This document shows positions 52,781-60,908 of a stretch of DNA of 64,000 nucleotides, in pieces; within the stretch, counting starts at the first letter, position 1, and every line of letters begins with the position of its first letter. Below the pieces are notes generated by a model. That model saw nothing but the letters and a program-made list of their open reading frames with translations, ran no database searches and had not been told where the DNA came from. This DNA is from an uncultured Bacteroidales bacterium (GTDB lineage Bacteria > Bacteroidota > Bacteroidia > Bacteroidales > Paludibacteraceae), in contig UQNE01000004.1 of assembly GCA_900542355.1 (NCBI GenBank), positions 62,001-126,000 on the forward strand, given 5' to 3'. The position numbers were made by a program, and so were the translations under genes.

Positions 52781-55021
52781 TTAGTTATTGTTGGCCTCTA
52801 TCCGCTTTACTACCTTAATCTCAGGTATCTTTTTCAGTGCTTGGAATAGGTCTTGTATCTCCTTTCGGTCATATACATAGAGTTCCAATTCCCCTTTGAA
52901 AATACCGTCATCTGCTGCCACATGCATTGCGCGGATATTGATGTGAAACTGTTCGGTGATGATAGTCAGCACATTGATAAACACGCCAAACTTATCAATG
53001 CCTTGTATCTCAATCGTTTCCACAAACGATTGCACGCGGTGAGTGTTCCATGTCGCTGCATAGATACGCCTGCCGTGCGATGACTTCAAGAGCATCGCCT
53101 CATCGCAATCAATCTTATGGATATACATCTTGCCGTCTTCGCCCAAGTATCCCAATACCTCATCTCCGGGGATGGGGTGGCAGCAGTCGGCAAGGATATA
53201 GTCGTGCACTAAGTTCTCGTCTGTTAGCACTATCTGGTGCGATTTAGGTGCTACTGCCGCAGGAGCGGGTGTTTCCGTAACCGGCTGAGGTTTAGGCTTA
53301 TCCGATGATGAAAACGGATTCAGCCTTGCCCAAAAGCCTTTCTTGGGGAAGATAATCTGTTGCATATCGTCCAACCGAATCACCCCCTGGCCGATTTGCA
53401 AGTAGAGTTGGCTTGGGCGAGTGAGTTGGTAGTGGTTGAGCATTCGCTGCATAGCCATATCTTCGCTGCCTTTCGCCTCCAGCATATTCCACGCATCGTG
53501 AAATAGTTTGTCGCCGCGCTTGATGTATTGTCTTTCTTCGCGGCGGAAATACTCCCGCAAGCACGATTGCGCTTTGGCGGTCGTTACAAAATCCAACCAG
53601 TTTTCCTGCGGGTGTTGGCTTCCCGAGGTCAGTATCTCTACTTGGTCGCCGCCTTTCAGTACATAACTCAGCGGTACCAATGTGTGGTTCACTTTCGCAC
53701 CGATACAGTGTTCACCTAATTCCGAGTGTAGCAGAAAAGCAAAATCCAATGCCGTCGCTCCCTGTGGCATAGTCTTAATCTCGCCTTTGGGGGTAAAGAC
53801 AAACACTTCTTGTGCAAACAGGTTCAGTTTGAAAGTGTCCAAAAACGCCATAGCGTCTTTCTCCGGATGCTCCAAAATCTCTTTTATCTCGCAGAGCCAT
53901 TTGTCCAATTCCGATTCGTCTGACTCCCCGGTCTTGTACTTCCAATGTGCAGCCAACCCGCGTTCTGCCAATTCATGCATTCGGTCGGTGCGTATCTGCA
54001 CTTCTATCCATTCGCCTTCTTGCCCCATCACCGTTACATGCAATGCCTCATATCCGTTGGCTTTGGGCGTACTGATCCAGTCCCGAATACGCTCAGGGTG
54101 AGGGCGGTAGATTTCGGTAATCGCCGAGTAAATCATCCAGCATTGATCTTTCTCCGACATCGATTCGTTGGGCGTGAATACAATCCGTACGGCCAGCAAA
54201 TCGTACACATCCTCAAATGGAATCTGCTGGGTCGTCATCTTCTTCCAAATCGAATAGACCGATTTGATACGCGCCGTGATGGTGAACTGATACCCCATTG
54301 CTTCCAGTTTGGTGCGGATGGGGGCAGAGAAAGTCTCAAAAGTGGCCATTTGGGCGTTCTTGTTAGCCGCCAGTTTGGCCTCTATTTCAGCGTAGGTGTC
54401 GGGGTGCTCGTATTTGAAACTCAAGTCCTCCAACTCCGTTTTTATCGGGAATAACCCCAATCGATGAGCCAACGGAGCGTAGATATATTGGGTCTCCCCC
54501 GCTATCTTATATTGCTTGTCTTTGGGTTGCGCACCCAGGGTACGCATGTTGTGCAGGCGGTCGGCAATCTTAATCAGCACAACGCGGATATCGTCCGAAA
54601 TAGTCAGCAGCAGTTTGCGAAAATTCTCTGCCTGCTCGCTGGCGTGTTCACCAAACACCCCTCCCGAAATCTTCGTCAGACCATCTACTATTTGTGCTAT
54701 CTTATCCCCGAATAAGTTGCGAATATCCTCAGTCGTATAGTCCGTATCTTCCACTACATCATGGAGCAATGCGCTGCAAATACTGGTGCTGCCTAACCCG
54801 ATTTCACGAACACAGATACGCGCCACTGCCAGCGGGTGCATAATGTATGGCTCACCGCTCAAACGGCGGACACCTTGGTGTGCCTGCTTGGCAAAATGAA
54901 AAGCATGAGTAATCAACTCTACTTTTTGTCGATGCATCGTATGGGCATAATCGTCCAACAACGCCTCGAACTCATGCTCAATCATTTGCTCTTCTTCCTG
55001 TGTAAACTCGCTTTTTGTCAT
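52781..55021 (-). CDS. Bifunctional (p)ppGpp synthetase/hydrolase (Rel/Spo homologue)
   Basis: 746 aa from ATG 55021 (MTKSEFTQEEEQ); 33 upstream in-frame codons overlap the promoter and are rejected. The HD hydrolase domain has SALLHDVVEDTDYTTEDI (H87, D88). The synthetase domain has RIKSVYSIWKKMTTQQIPFEDVYDLLAVRIVF. The TGS domain starts VFTPKGEIKTMPQGATALDFAF, and a C-terminal ACT domain ends KKIPEIKVVKRI. With both HD and synthetase motifs kept it should make and degrade the alarmone. It has its own promoter, divergent from the amidase gene. Confidence 0.95.
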   Translation of the reverse strand: MTKSEFTQEEEQMIEHEFEALLDDYAHTMHRQKVELITHAFHFAKQAHQGVRRLSGEPYIMHPLAVARICVREIGLGSTSICSALLHDVVEDTDYTTEDIRNLFGDKIAQIVDGLTKISGGVFGEHASEQAENFRKLLLTISDDIRVVLIKIADRLHNMRTLGAQPKDKQYKIAGETQYIYAPLAHRLGLFPIKTELEDLSFKYEHPDTYAEIEAKLAANKNAQMATFETFSAPIRTKLEAMGYQFTITARIKSVYSIWKKMTTQQIPFEDVYDLLAVRIVFTPNESMSEKDQCWMIYSAITEIYRPHPERIRDWISTPKANGYEALHVTVMGQEGEWIEVQIRTDRMHELAERGLAAHWKYKTGESDESELDKWLCEIKEILEHPEKDAMAFLDTFKLNLFAQEVFVFTPKGEIKTMPQGATALDFAFLLHSELGEHCIGAKVNHTLVPLSYVLKGGDQVEILTSGSQHPQENWLDFVTTAKAQSCLREYFRREERQYIKRGDKLFHDAWNMLEAKGSEDMAMQRMLNHYQLTRPSQLYLQIGQGVIRLDDMQQIIFPKKGFWARLNPFSSSDKPKPQPVTETPAPAAVAPKSHQIVLTDENLVHDYILADCCHPIPGDEVLGYLGEDGKMYIHKIDCDEAMLLKSSHGRRIYAATWNTHRVQSFVETIEIQGIDKFGVFINVLTIITEQFHINIRAMHVAADDGIFKGELELYVYDRKEIQDLFQALKKIPEIKVVKRIEANNN

Positions 55022-55039
55022 TGTACTGAAAAAGGTCTG

Positions 55040-55071
55040 CAAAGTTACGAAAACTATTTTATATATGCAAA
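55040..55071 (-). promoter_or_regulatory. Promoter of the Rel/Spo gene
   Basis: On the minus strand TTTG (55071-55068), 20 nt, TAACTTTG (55047-55040), about 20 nt before the start codon. Confidence 0.8.
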
Positions 55072-55140
55072 CACTCATTCGCTTTTTGCGCACATATATA
55101 GTGTTCGCGCGAGCAAACAAACCTATTTGTGGCGTCTGTG

Positions 55141-55172
55141 CTTGGCAGTTTCAAAAAATCGTTGTATCTTTG
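55141..55172 (+). promoter_or_regulatory. Promoter of the amidase gene
   Basis: CTTG (55141-55144), 20 nt, TATCTTTG (55165-55172), then GCACCAAATTC; the ATG is at 55190. Confidence 0.75.
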
Positions 55173-55189
55173 CACCAAATTCACTCAGT

Positions 55190-56287
55190 ATGCCCAAAAA
55201 ACTACTTATATCGGTTGTTTTTCTCTCTCTTTGTCTGCTTCCGTTGGCGGCAAAAGGTGTCGCGCCTAAGCCCTTTACGGTGGTAATCGATGCCGGTCAC
55301 GGTGGAAAAGACCCGGGAGCGGTCGGCAAAATTTCTTCCGAGAAAAACCTCAATCTTGAGGTCGCTTTGCTCACCGGTAAACTCATCAAAGAGCAATTCC
55401 CCGATGTTAAAGTGGTTTTTACACGACAAACCGATATCTTCCTGCCACTCCAAAAGCGTGCCGACATCGTCAATGCCAACAATGCGGATTTGTTCATTTG
55501 TATCCATACCAACTCGTCAGAATCGAAGTCCGCACAAGGCGTAGAGACTTTTATTCTCGGAACGGAGAAAATGGATAAGAACCTCGATGTGGCTATGCGA
55601 GAGAACTCGGTTATCAAGTTGGAGGCCGATTATCAAACGGCATACCAAGGCTTCGACCCCAATTCTATCGACTCCTACATTATGTTTGAGTTGATGCAAA
55701 ACGCCTATATGGATCAGTCCTTGCGCTTTGCTACTTGTGTGCAGAAACAGTTTGTCGAGAACCTTCATCGTGCTGAGCGTGGCGTGCGTCAGGCTGCCTT
55801 TTGGGTGTTGCTCAAGTCGGCTTGCCCGAGTATCTTGCTCGAGATGGGCTTTATCTCCAATCCTACGGAGGAGAAGTATCTCGCTTCCGAAAAAGGGCAA
55901 CGCGATATGGCACAGTCGCTTTGCAATGCGTTCGCGCAGTTTACGCGTCGTACCCCTGTTTCGGCGCAACCCGCAGGTACTGTAGCCCTTAATAATCAGC
56001 CTGCTGTATCTGCTACACCTCAGCCCGATACTGTCAAGACCTCCCCCGTAGCAACGGCTCCCGCCGTAGAGAAGAAAACCACCTATGCTATCCAGGTTCT
56101 TGCCTCGCGTACACCCATTGCGGACAACGATGCGCGTTTCCATGGGCTGCATTGTCAGTGTATGCAAGTCGGTGGGTGGTACAAGTACTACTACGCTGAA
56201 TCGGTTGATAGAGAGCAGGTCGTGCAAGCGCAGAAAGAGGTGCGCAAGAAATTCCCTGATTGTTGGATTATAAAAATTGAAAAATAA
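55190..56287 (+). CDS. N-acetylmuramoyl-L-alanine amidase with SPOR-like C-terminus
   Basis: 365 aa from ATG 55190, which follows the promoter; the longer in-frame reading is antisense to the Rel/Spo gene and rejected. Signal peptide LCLLPLAAKG. The Amidase_3 zinc domain has VVIDAGHGGKDPGA (Zn His37), the Glu of SSEKNLNLEVAL, LFICIHTNSS and SILLEMGFISNPTEE. A Pro/Ala/Thr linker leads to a ~70-residue SPOR-like end (TTYAIQVLASRTPIADNDARF...CWIIKIEK) for septal peptidoglycan. It cleaves the glycan-peptide bond during cell separation. The MCE gene follows after 8 nt. Confidence 0.92.
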   Translation: MPKKLLISVVFLSLCLLPLAAKGVAPKPFTVVIDAGHGGKDPGAVGKISSEKNLNLEVALLTGKLIKEQFPDVKVVFTRQTDIFLPLQKRADIVNANNADLFICIHTNSSESKSAQGVETFILGTEKMDKNLDVAMRENSVIKLEADYQTAYQGFDPNSIDSYIMFELMQNAYMDQSLRFATCVQKQFVENLHRAERGVRQAAFWVLLKSACPSILLEMGFISNPTEEKYLASEKGQRDMAQSLCNAFAQFTRRTPVSAQPAGTVALNNQPAVSATPQPDTVKTSPVATAPAVEKKTTYAIQVLASRTPIADNDARFHGLHCQCMQVGGWYKYYYAESVDREQVVQAQKEVRKKFPDCWIIKIEK

Positions 56288-56295
56288 ATCTGAGT

Positions 56296-57201
56296 ATGAA
56301 ATACGCTCGTGAAATCAAAGTCGGCGTGCTCGCCGTAGTGTGCATATTCTTGTTGTTCTTTGGCTTCAACTTCCTCAAAGGAGTCAACATCTTTTCCTCT
56401 ATGTATTTGTTCCATGGTGTGTACGACAACATCCACGGATTAGAGGAACAAGCCCCCGTGCTGATTCGCGGATACAAAGTCGGACAGGTGGATAAGATTC
56501 ACTACGATTTTACCAAAGATAGTGCTTTTATAGTCGATGTCTCTATCAATCGCGATATCGATCTGCCGCGCGGAACGCAGATGGCACTCGTTGCCGATGG
56601 TCTGCTTGGCAGTATGGCTATCGAGTTGCAACTCCCCGCTACTTACTCAGATAATCTCTGCAAGTCCGGCGAGACACTGCCTACCACCTACATCCCAGGC
56701 TTGGTCGAAAATCTCCAAGTCAACTTGCTCGCATCCTTGGAAAACACCATCGATGGGGTCGATTCGTTGGTTAATCAACTCAATGGGCAGTTGGCAAACG
56801 ACCACTTGGCAAACACCTTAGCGAATGTGGACAATATATCCTCCGACTTGACCACTGTTTCGCACGATTTGAAAGGACTGATGCGCAACCAAGTGCCGCA
56901 AATCGTCAGCAATGCCGATACTGCCGTTCATAGTATCAAACTCATTGCCGCGGACATCAATCGTGCCGACATCTCTGGCACGGTCGCTCGTGTCGATTCG
57001 GCTGTCGCACAGGTCAATACCACTCTGGCCGACATCAATTCCGACAATGGTACGCTCGGTTTGCTCCTTCACGACAAGTCGCTCTATATGAATATCGATG
57101 CTACGGTCGTTTCGGCAGATTCGCTCCTTACCGACCTCAAGGCGAACCCCAAACGCTATGTGCATTTCTCCCTTTTTGGACAAAAAGACAAAAAGAAATA
57201 A
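56296..57201 (+). CDS. MlaD/MCE-family lipid-transport protein
   Basis: A 301-aa protein with one N-terminal membrane helix (VGVLAVVCIFLLFFGFNFLKG), an MCE domain (FHGVYDNIHGLEEQAPVLIRGYKVGQVDKIHY...) and a long helical C-terminus with repeated heptad-like segments (LANTLANVDNISSDLTTVSHDLKGLM). MCE proteins form rings carrying lipids between membranes with an Mla-type ABC transporter, which is not in this window. Pairing with an amidase gene is a layout I recall from other Bacteroidota. Confidence 0.9.
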   Translation: MKYAREIKVGVLAVVCIFLLFFGFNFLKGVNIFSSMYLFHGVYDNIHGLEEQAPVLIRGYKVGQVDKIHYDFTKDSAFIVDVSINRDIDLPRGTQMALVADGLLGSMAIELQLPATYSDNLCKSGETLPTTYIPGLVENLQVNLLASLENTIDGVDSLVNQLNGQLANDHLANTLANVDNISSDLTTVSHDLKGLMRNQVPQIVSNADTAVHSIKLIAADINRADISGTVARVDSAVAQVNTTLADINSDNGTLGLLLHDKSLYMNIDATVVSADSLLTDLKANPKRYVHFSLFGQKDKKK

Positions 57202-57264
57202 GTATAGGAGTAGCAGTTGCCGATTCCTAAGTTCGGTATTTCCTATAAAGTATTTCCCCGTTTT

Positions 57265-57296
57265 GCCTGCCAAATCTCTGTTTGGCAGGCTTTTTT
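57265..57296 (+). terminator. Rho-independent terminator
   Basis: GCCTGCCAAA - TCTCTG - TTTGGCAGGC, a perfect 10-bp stem followed by six T, 63 nt after the MCE gene. Confidence 0.92.
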
Positions 57297-57407
57297 CTTT
57301 CTTTTGCGCTGTTTATCTAACCAACTTATTTTTGCTTTGTTATTCTGTTTTACTTATCTAAATTATTGATAATCAGATATATCTGTAATTTCTTATACCC
57401 TGCCTTC

Positions 57408-57520
57408 CGTGTAACAGTGTAACGATGTAACACTTTATTTCCCTATATACACCCGCCCGCGTATGCGCGGGGGTATATTTTAGAAAAAGAACTGTTACAT
57501 CGTTACACCGTTACACCGCT
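57408..57520. repeat. Large palindromic element with 8-bp repeats in both arms
   Basis: Left arm: GTGTAACA, GTGTAACG, ATGTAACA. Right arm (57492-57518) is its near-perfect inverted copy, TGTTACAT, CGTTACAC, CGTTACAC. In the centre is a second G/C-rich hairpin (CCCGCCCGCG-TATG-CGCGGGGG, ~57452-57475). About 110 bp, no coding potential; it resembles a MITE-like or protein-binding palindrome. Confidence 0.85.
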
Positions 57521-57622
57521 GTCTTTGTCCTTCTCTTGCAAGTGTTAGTCCTTCCTTGACAACCCACCATAATGTCGTATGTCAGCGTATCCGCCTATTT
57601 CCTATCAAAATGCTATTTGGTC

Positions 57623-57675
57623 TTTGTCGAGTTTTCGTCGAAACTTTGTCGAGACCTTATCGAGACCTAACAAAC
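57623..57675 (-). repeat. Dispersed 11-bp TCGA array, copy 3
   Basis: On the minus strand GTTTGTTA then GGTCTCGATAA, GGTCTCGACAA, AGTTTCGACGA, AAACTCGACAA. It is flanked by CTATTTCCTATCAAAATG as at copy 2. Confidence 0.85.
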
Positions 57676-58129
57676 AAAATCGCATTTGTCAAAATGCTAC
57701 CTGTATGGCTTGTTTCTCTTACAAATTGCTACTTTTCCGAATTTCGGTTCTTTTGCTGTCGGTGTACAAATGCATCAGTAGGGCGGTTACTCCTCCATAT
57801 TGTTCAAAAACTTGTGCAAAGGGGATAGACCTCTCCACCCGGCAATCCATCCACATTGTTCAAAACTTATGCAAAACATGCCGACATACTATTTATTCCT
57901 ATTCTAAATAGCATTTATTTTCTGTTTTTTGTAAGTCGTACATATATAGGCTGTTATGCGAATTATTTACATAAAAATGCTTGCTGCTATTGCAAATATC
58001 AAACTGCCTGAAAATCAACGGTCTATATGTTGAAAACTTTTGTAACTTGCTGATAATCAGTTCACAATGCGTAACTCGCTGAAATACGCACAAATACGCT
58101 GTTCCGTTCCCGTCTCCCTTCTGCACATA
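57676..58129. other. Non-coding region upstream of dnaA
   Basis: It holds two direct repeats ~52 bp apart, TCCATATTGTTCAAAAACTTGTGCAAA (57794-57820; written in full only here as two parts: TCCATATTGTTC + AAAAACTTGTGCAAA) and a similar TCCACATTGTTC + AAAACTTATGCAAA (57850-57875). The ends TTGTGCAAA/TTATGCAAA are two or three bases from the DnaA box TTATCCACA. GTTGAAAACTTTTG follows near 58028. No exact DnaA box is seen. It may belong to dnaA autoregulation or an origin, which is unproven. Confidence 0.35.
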
Positions 58130-58161
58130 TTTGCCCATTCCGAAAAAAAGCAGTACCTTTG
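58130..58161 (+). promoter_or_regulatory. Promoter of dnaA
   Basis: TTTG (58130-58133), 20 nt, TACCTTTG (58154-58161), then GCACTCGAATTCGGAGG. The leader to the ATG at 58274 is about 105 nt. Confidence 0.8.
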
Positions 58162-58273
58162 CACTCGAATTCGGAGGTAACCCCTTCGTCTTTTTTTCGC
58201 GCTTTTGCGAATGATGATACTTCGCACAGGTGAGTTTCTACAAAAGCAAAATGTGCGCTTTATCAAAAAAACA

Positions 58274-59659
58274 ATGGATGAACAACTGAACATATTATGG
58301 GGCAAATGTCGGTCTGTCTTGGCTGACAATCTTACGCCCAGTGCCTACCAAACTTGGTTCGCACCCATTGTTCCGTTGCAATATGCCAACAATATATTGG
58401 TGCTGCAAGTCAAGTCGCAGTTTATCGCCGAGTATATCGAGGAGAACTATATCAACCTCCTGTCAGCCACTTTGTTCCGCGTCTTCGGTCAAGGCACGCA
58501 GTTGGAGTATCGTGTTCTGATTGACTCTACTTCCGGTGCTGGAAGTACAATCCCCTCTACCGGCACTTCCAACGAGAATATCCGCAAGGAAAATGGCTCC
58601 ACGGGTGCCTATACACCCGCTACTCCGGCTATCGACTTTGATACGCAACTCAACGGTATCTACACTTTCGACTCCTATGTAGCCGGAGAACCGAACAAGT
58701 TGGCACGCACCGCAGGGGTCGCTGTCGCTAAGCAACCGGGGCATACCGCTTTCAACCCTCTCTTTATCTATGGTGGAAGTGGGGTAGGCAAGACCCACCT
58801 TGCCAATGCTATTGGCAACTATGTGCGCCTGCTCAACCCGCAATCGCGCGTGCTGTATGTTACCGCCAATACATTCAAACTCCAGTTCCAAGACGCCCGC
58901 AACACCAATCGTATCCCTGATTTCTTGAATTTCTATCAGAGTGTCGATGTACTGATTGTTGATGATATTCAGTACTTTGCAGGGCTCAAGGGGACGCAGG
59001 ATACTTTCTTCCATATATTCAACTACCTACAGCAGTCCCATAAGCAACTCATTCTCACCTCCGACCGCTCTCCGGTGCAACTCAAGGACATCGAAGATCG
59101 TCTCCTTACCCGCTTCAAATGGGGACTGTCGGCAGAGATTACACGCCCTGACTACAACTTGCGCCGCAATATCTTGCTCAACAAGATGCACCGTGATGGC
59201 ATTCAGTTGTCCGATGATGTGATAGATTTCATTGCTAATAATGTGCGTGATTCGGTGCGCGATTTGGAAGGTATCTTAGCGAGTCTTTTGGCGCATTCTA
59301 CGCTTACCGACCGAGAGATCGATCTTCAACTCACCGAGCAAGTCGTTTCGCATATCGTGGAGATACAACCTGCTTCCGTTGATTTGAGTGATGTGATGGG
59401 GGCTGTGGCAGAGCATTTCAATATCCCCGAGAAGTCTATCCTTTCGCAGAATCGCTCTAAGGAGATTATGCAGGCACGCCATGTCGCTATCTATCTGAGC
59501 CGTGAACTCACAGGGCATTCTCTCAACGAGATTGGGCTTTATATGCACCGTACCCACGCTACGATTTTGCACTCTTATTCCCTTATGTGCCAGCAGTTAG
59601 ACATCGATCCCGTCTTGCGCCAGCAAGTCCACCAGATCAAATCCGTCCTGCAACACTAA
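58274..59659 (+). CDS. dnaA: Chromosomal replication initiator DnaA
   Basis: 461 aa from ATG 58274 (MDEQLNILWGKCRSVLADNLTPSAYQTWF); in-frame upstream codons are part of the leader. Domain I is followed by a Ser/Thr/Gly-rich linker. The AAA+ domain has Walker A GGSGVGKTHL (G167 onward) and Walker B VLIVDDIQYFAG. The C-terminal DNA-binding domain has the signature SKEIMQARHVAIYLSRELTGHSLNEIGLYMHRTHATILHS. Complete. It binds DnaA boxes and opens the origin. Confidence 0.97.
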   Translation: MDEQLNILWGKCRSVLADNLTPSAYQTWFAPIVPLQYANNILVLQVKSQFIAEYIEENYINLLSATLFRVFGQGTQLEYRVLIDSTSGAGSTIPSTGTSNENIRKENGSTGAYTPATPAIDFDTQLNGIYTFDSYVAGEPNKLARTAGVAVAKQPGHTAFNPLFIYGGSGVGKTHLANAIGNYVRLLNPQSRVLYVTANTFKLQFQDARNTNRIPDFLNFYQSVDVLIVDDIQYFAGLKGTQDTFFHIFNYLQQSHKQLILTSDRSPVQLKDIEDRLLTRFKWGLSAEITRPDYNLRRNILLNKMHRDGIQLSDDVIDFIANNVRDSVRDLEGILASLLAHSTLTDREIDLQLTEQVVSHIVEIQPASVDLSDVMGAVAEHFNIPEKSILSQNRSKEIMQARHVAIYLSRELTGHSLNEIGLYMHRTHATILHSYSLMCQQLDIDPVLRQQVHQIKSVLQH

Positions 59660-59883
59660 GTCCCCATTTTTACCACCCAATTCGCAACCTCCTTGCAGTA
59701 ACACTAATCTGTTATCTTCTTTCGGCGTACAAGCACTATTCCTCGCTGTGCTTTAATGAACAATTAATCGTAATTAACGGAGTCTTTGTTCTGCGGCGTT
59801 TGGCATTTATATGGAGAATCGGAGCAGGCAGGAAACATGGTGTTTATATGGAGAAAAGTTAGTAGATTGGTAACAAGAAATCC

Positions 59884-60522
59884 TCATTGTGCGATGGCTA
59901 TCAGGTCAGCAAAATCATCAATCACATAATCGGCGTTCATAAGTTCCTCTCGTGTGCCGTTGCCGTAGGTAACACCGCAAGTCTTGATGCCGGCGTTGCG
60001 TCCCATATCGATGTCGTATTGCATATCGCCCACCATCAATGCTTCTTCCTTTTTGCCATGTAGTGTTTCCAACACTTTGTACACCATATCCGGTGCCGGC
60101 TTGGCGTGTGCCACATCTTCTCCGGCTACTATACAAGCAATGGCATCGCCAATATGTAGTTGCTCTATGTAGCCTGTCAGCGAGGCACTGTTCCTACTGC
60201 TTGCAATAGCCAACACCTTGCCCTGAGCATGTAGTTGCCGTATCGTTTCTACTACATGCGGAAAGGCCGACACAATCATTTCTTTTTTATTCTCCTCAAA
60301 TATCCTGCGATAGGTTTCTGCGCAGTACTGCGTTTCCGCTGCCGTCATCGTGGGGAATAATGCACCGAATGCCTCATCCAAACGCAATCCGATGGTCTTA
60401 GCATATGCCTCGGCTGACTGCACTGCCAACCCCAATTGTTGCATTGTCTGTTGTAAAGTCTTTACAATCAGTGCTTGTGTGTCACCGATTGTTCCGTCAA
60501 AATCCAAGATGATATACTTCAT
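59884..60522 (-). CDS. HAD-family phosphatase (phosphoglycolate-phosphatase-like)
   Basis: A 212-aa protein: motif I DFDGTIGDT with nucleophile Asp in the first 10 residues, motif II ASSRNSASL, motif III KPAPDMVYK and motif IV VGDMQYDIDMGRNAG. A helical cap lies between motifs I and II. The family dephosphorylates small metabolites; the substrate is not deducible. It has its own promoter at 60648-60680. Confidence 0.88.
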   Translation of the reverse strand: MKYIILDFDGTIGDTQALIVKTLQQTMQQLGLAVQSAEAYAKTIGLRLDEAFGALFPTMTAAETQYCAETYRRIFEENKKEMIVSAFPHVVETIRQLHAQGKVLAIASSRNSASLTGYIEQLHIGDAIACIVAGEDVAHAKPAPDMVYKVLETLHGKKEEALMVGDMQYDIDMGRNAGIKTCGVTYGNGTREELMNADYVIDDFADLIAIAQ

Positions 60523-60534
60523 TTCCTTCAGTTG

Positions 60535-60570
60535 TTTGTCAATTTATTCTTCCCTTTGTCAATTTATTCT
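60535..60570. repeat. Two copies of TTTGTCAATTTATTCT
   Basis: A 16-bp direct repeat 20 bp apart (60535 and 60555) in the leader of the HAD gene. The rest of the 386-bp gap holds two divergent promoters. Confidence 0.7.
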
Positions 60571-60647
60571 GCTCTATCTCTCCCATGTTCCATGGAGAGC
60601 CTTGCTTCTTCGGGCAGAAGGAATCCCCCCTCAAGGCAATTCCGCTG

Positions 60648-60680
60648 CAAAGATACGAAAAAAATGACCATTTCTCCAAC
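60648..60680 (-). promoter_or_regulatory. Promoter of the HAD gene
   Basis: On the minus strand GTTG (60680-60677), 21 nt, TATCTTTG (60655-60648) followed by CAGCGG. Confidence 0.65.
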
Positions 60681-60749
60681 TACTTTTGCTCTTAAAATCC
60701 CCTCCCAATGCGCTGAAAAGCACTTTTTTGACGCAAAATGGCGAAAAAA

Positions 60750-60781
60750 CTTGCAGGTCTGCAATTTATGTTGTAACTTTG
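60750..60781 (+). promoter_or_regulatory. Promoter of the endonuclease I gene
   Basis: CTTG (60750-60753), 20 nt, TAACTTTG (60774-60781). The leader is ~120 nt. Confidence 0.7.
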
Positions 60782-60908
60782 TGGACTTTTAGAAGTATAG
60801 GCGTTGTTGCATTCCGCTTCCTTGTGCCCGCAATCACATCTCCATTATAGTATCGAGTACCAAAGCAAGCAACCGCCCAACGCCACCAATTAACCTTATA
60901 AAAATGCG

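Noticed and set aside
54836..55189. N-terminal extension of the amidase
   Set aside because: It is antisense to the Rel/Spo gene and upstream of the amidase promoter.
58171..58176. GGAGG before dnaA as ribosome-binding site
   Set aside because: It is about 100 nt upstream of the DnaA start codon, with no start nearby that gives a DnaA N-terminus.
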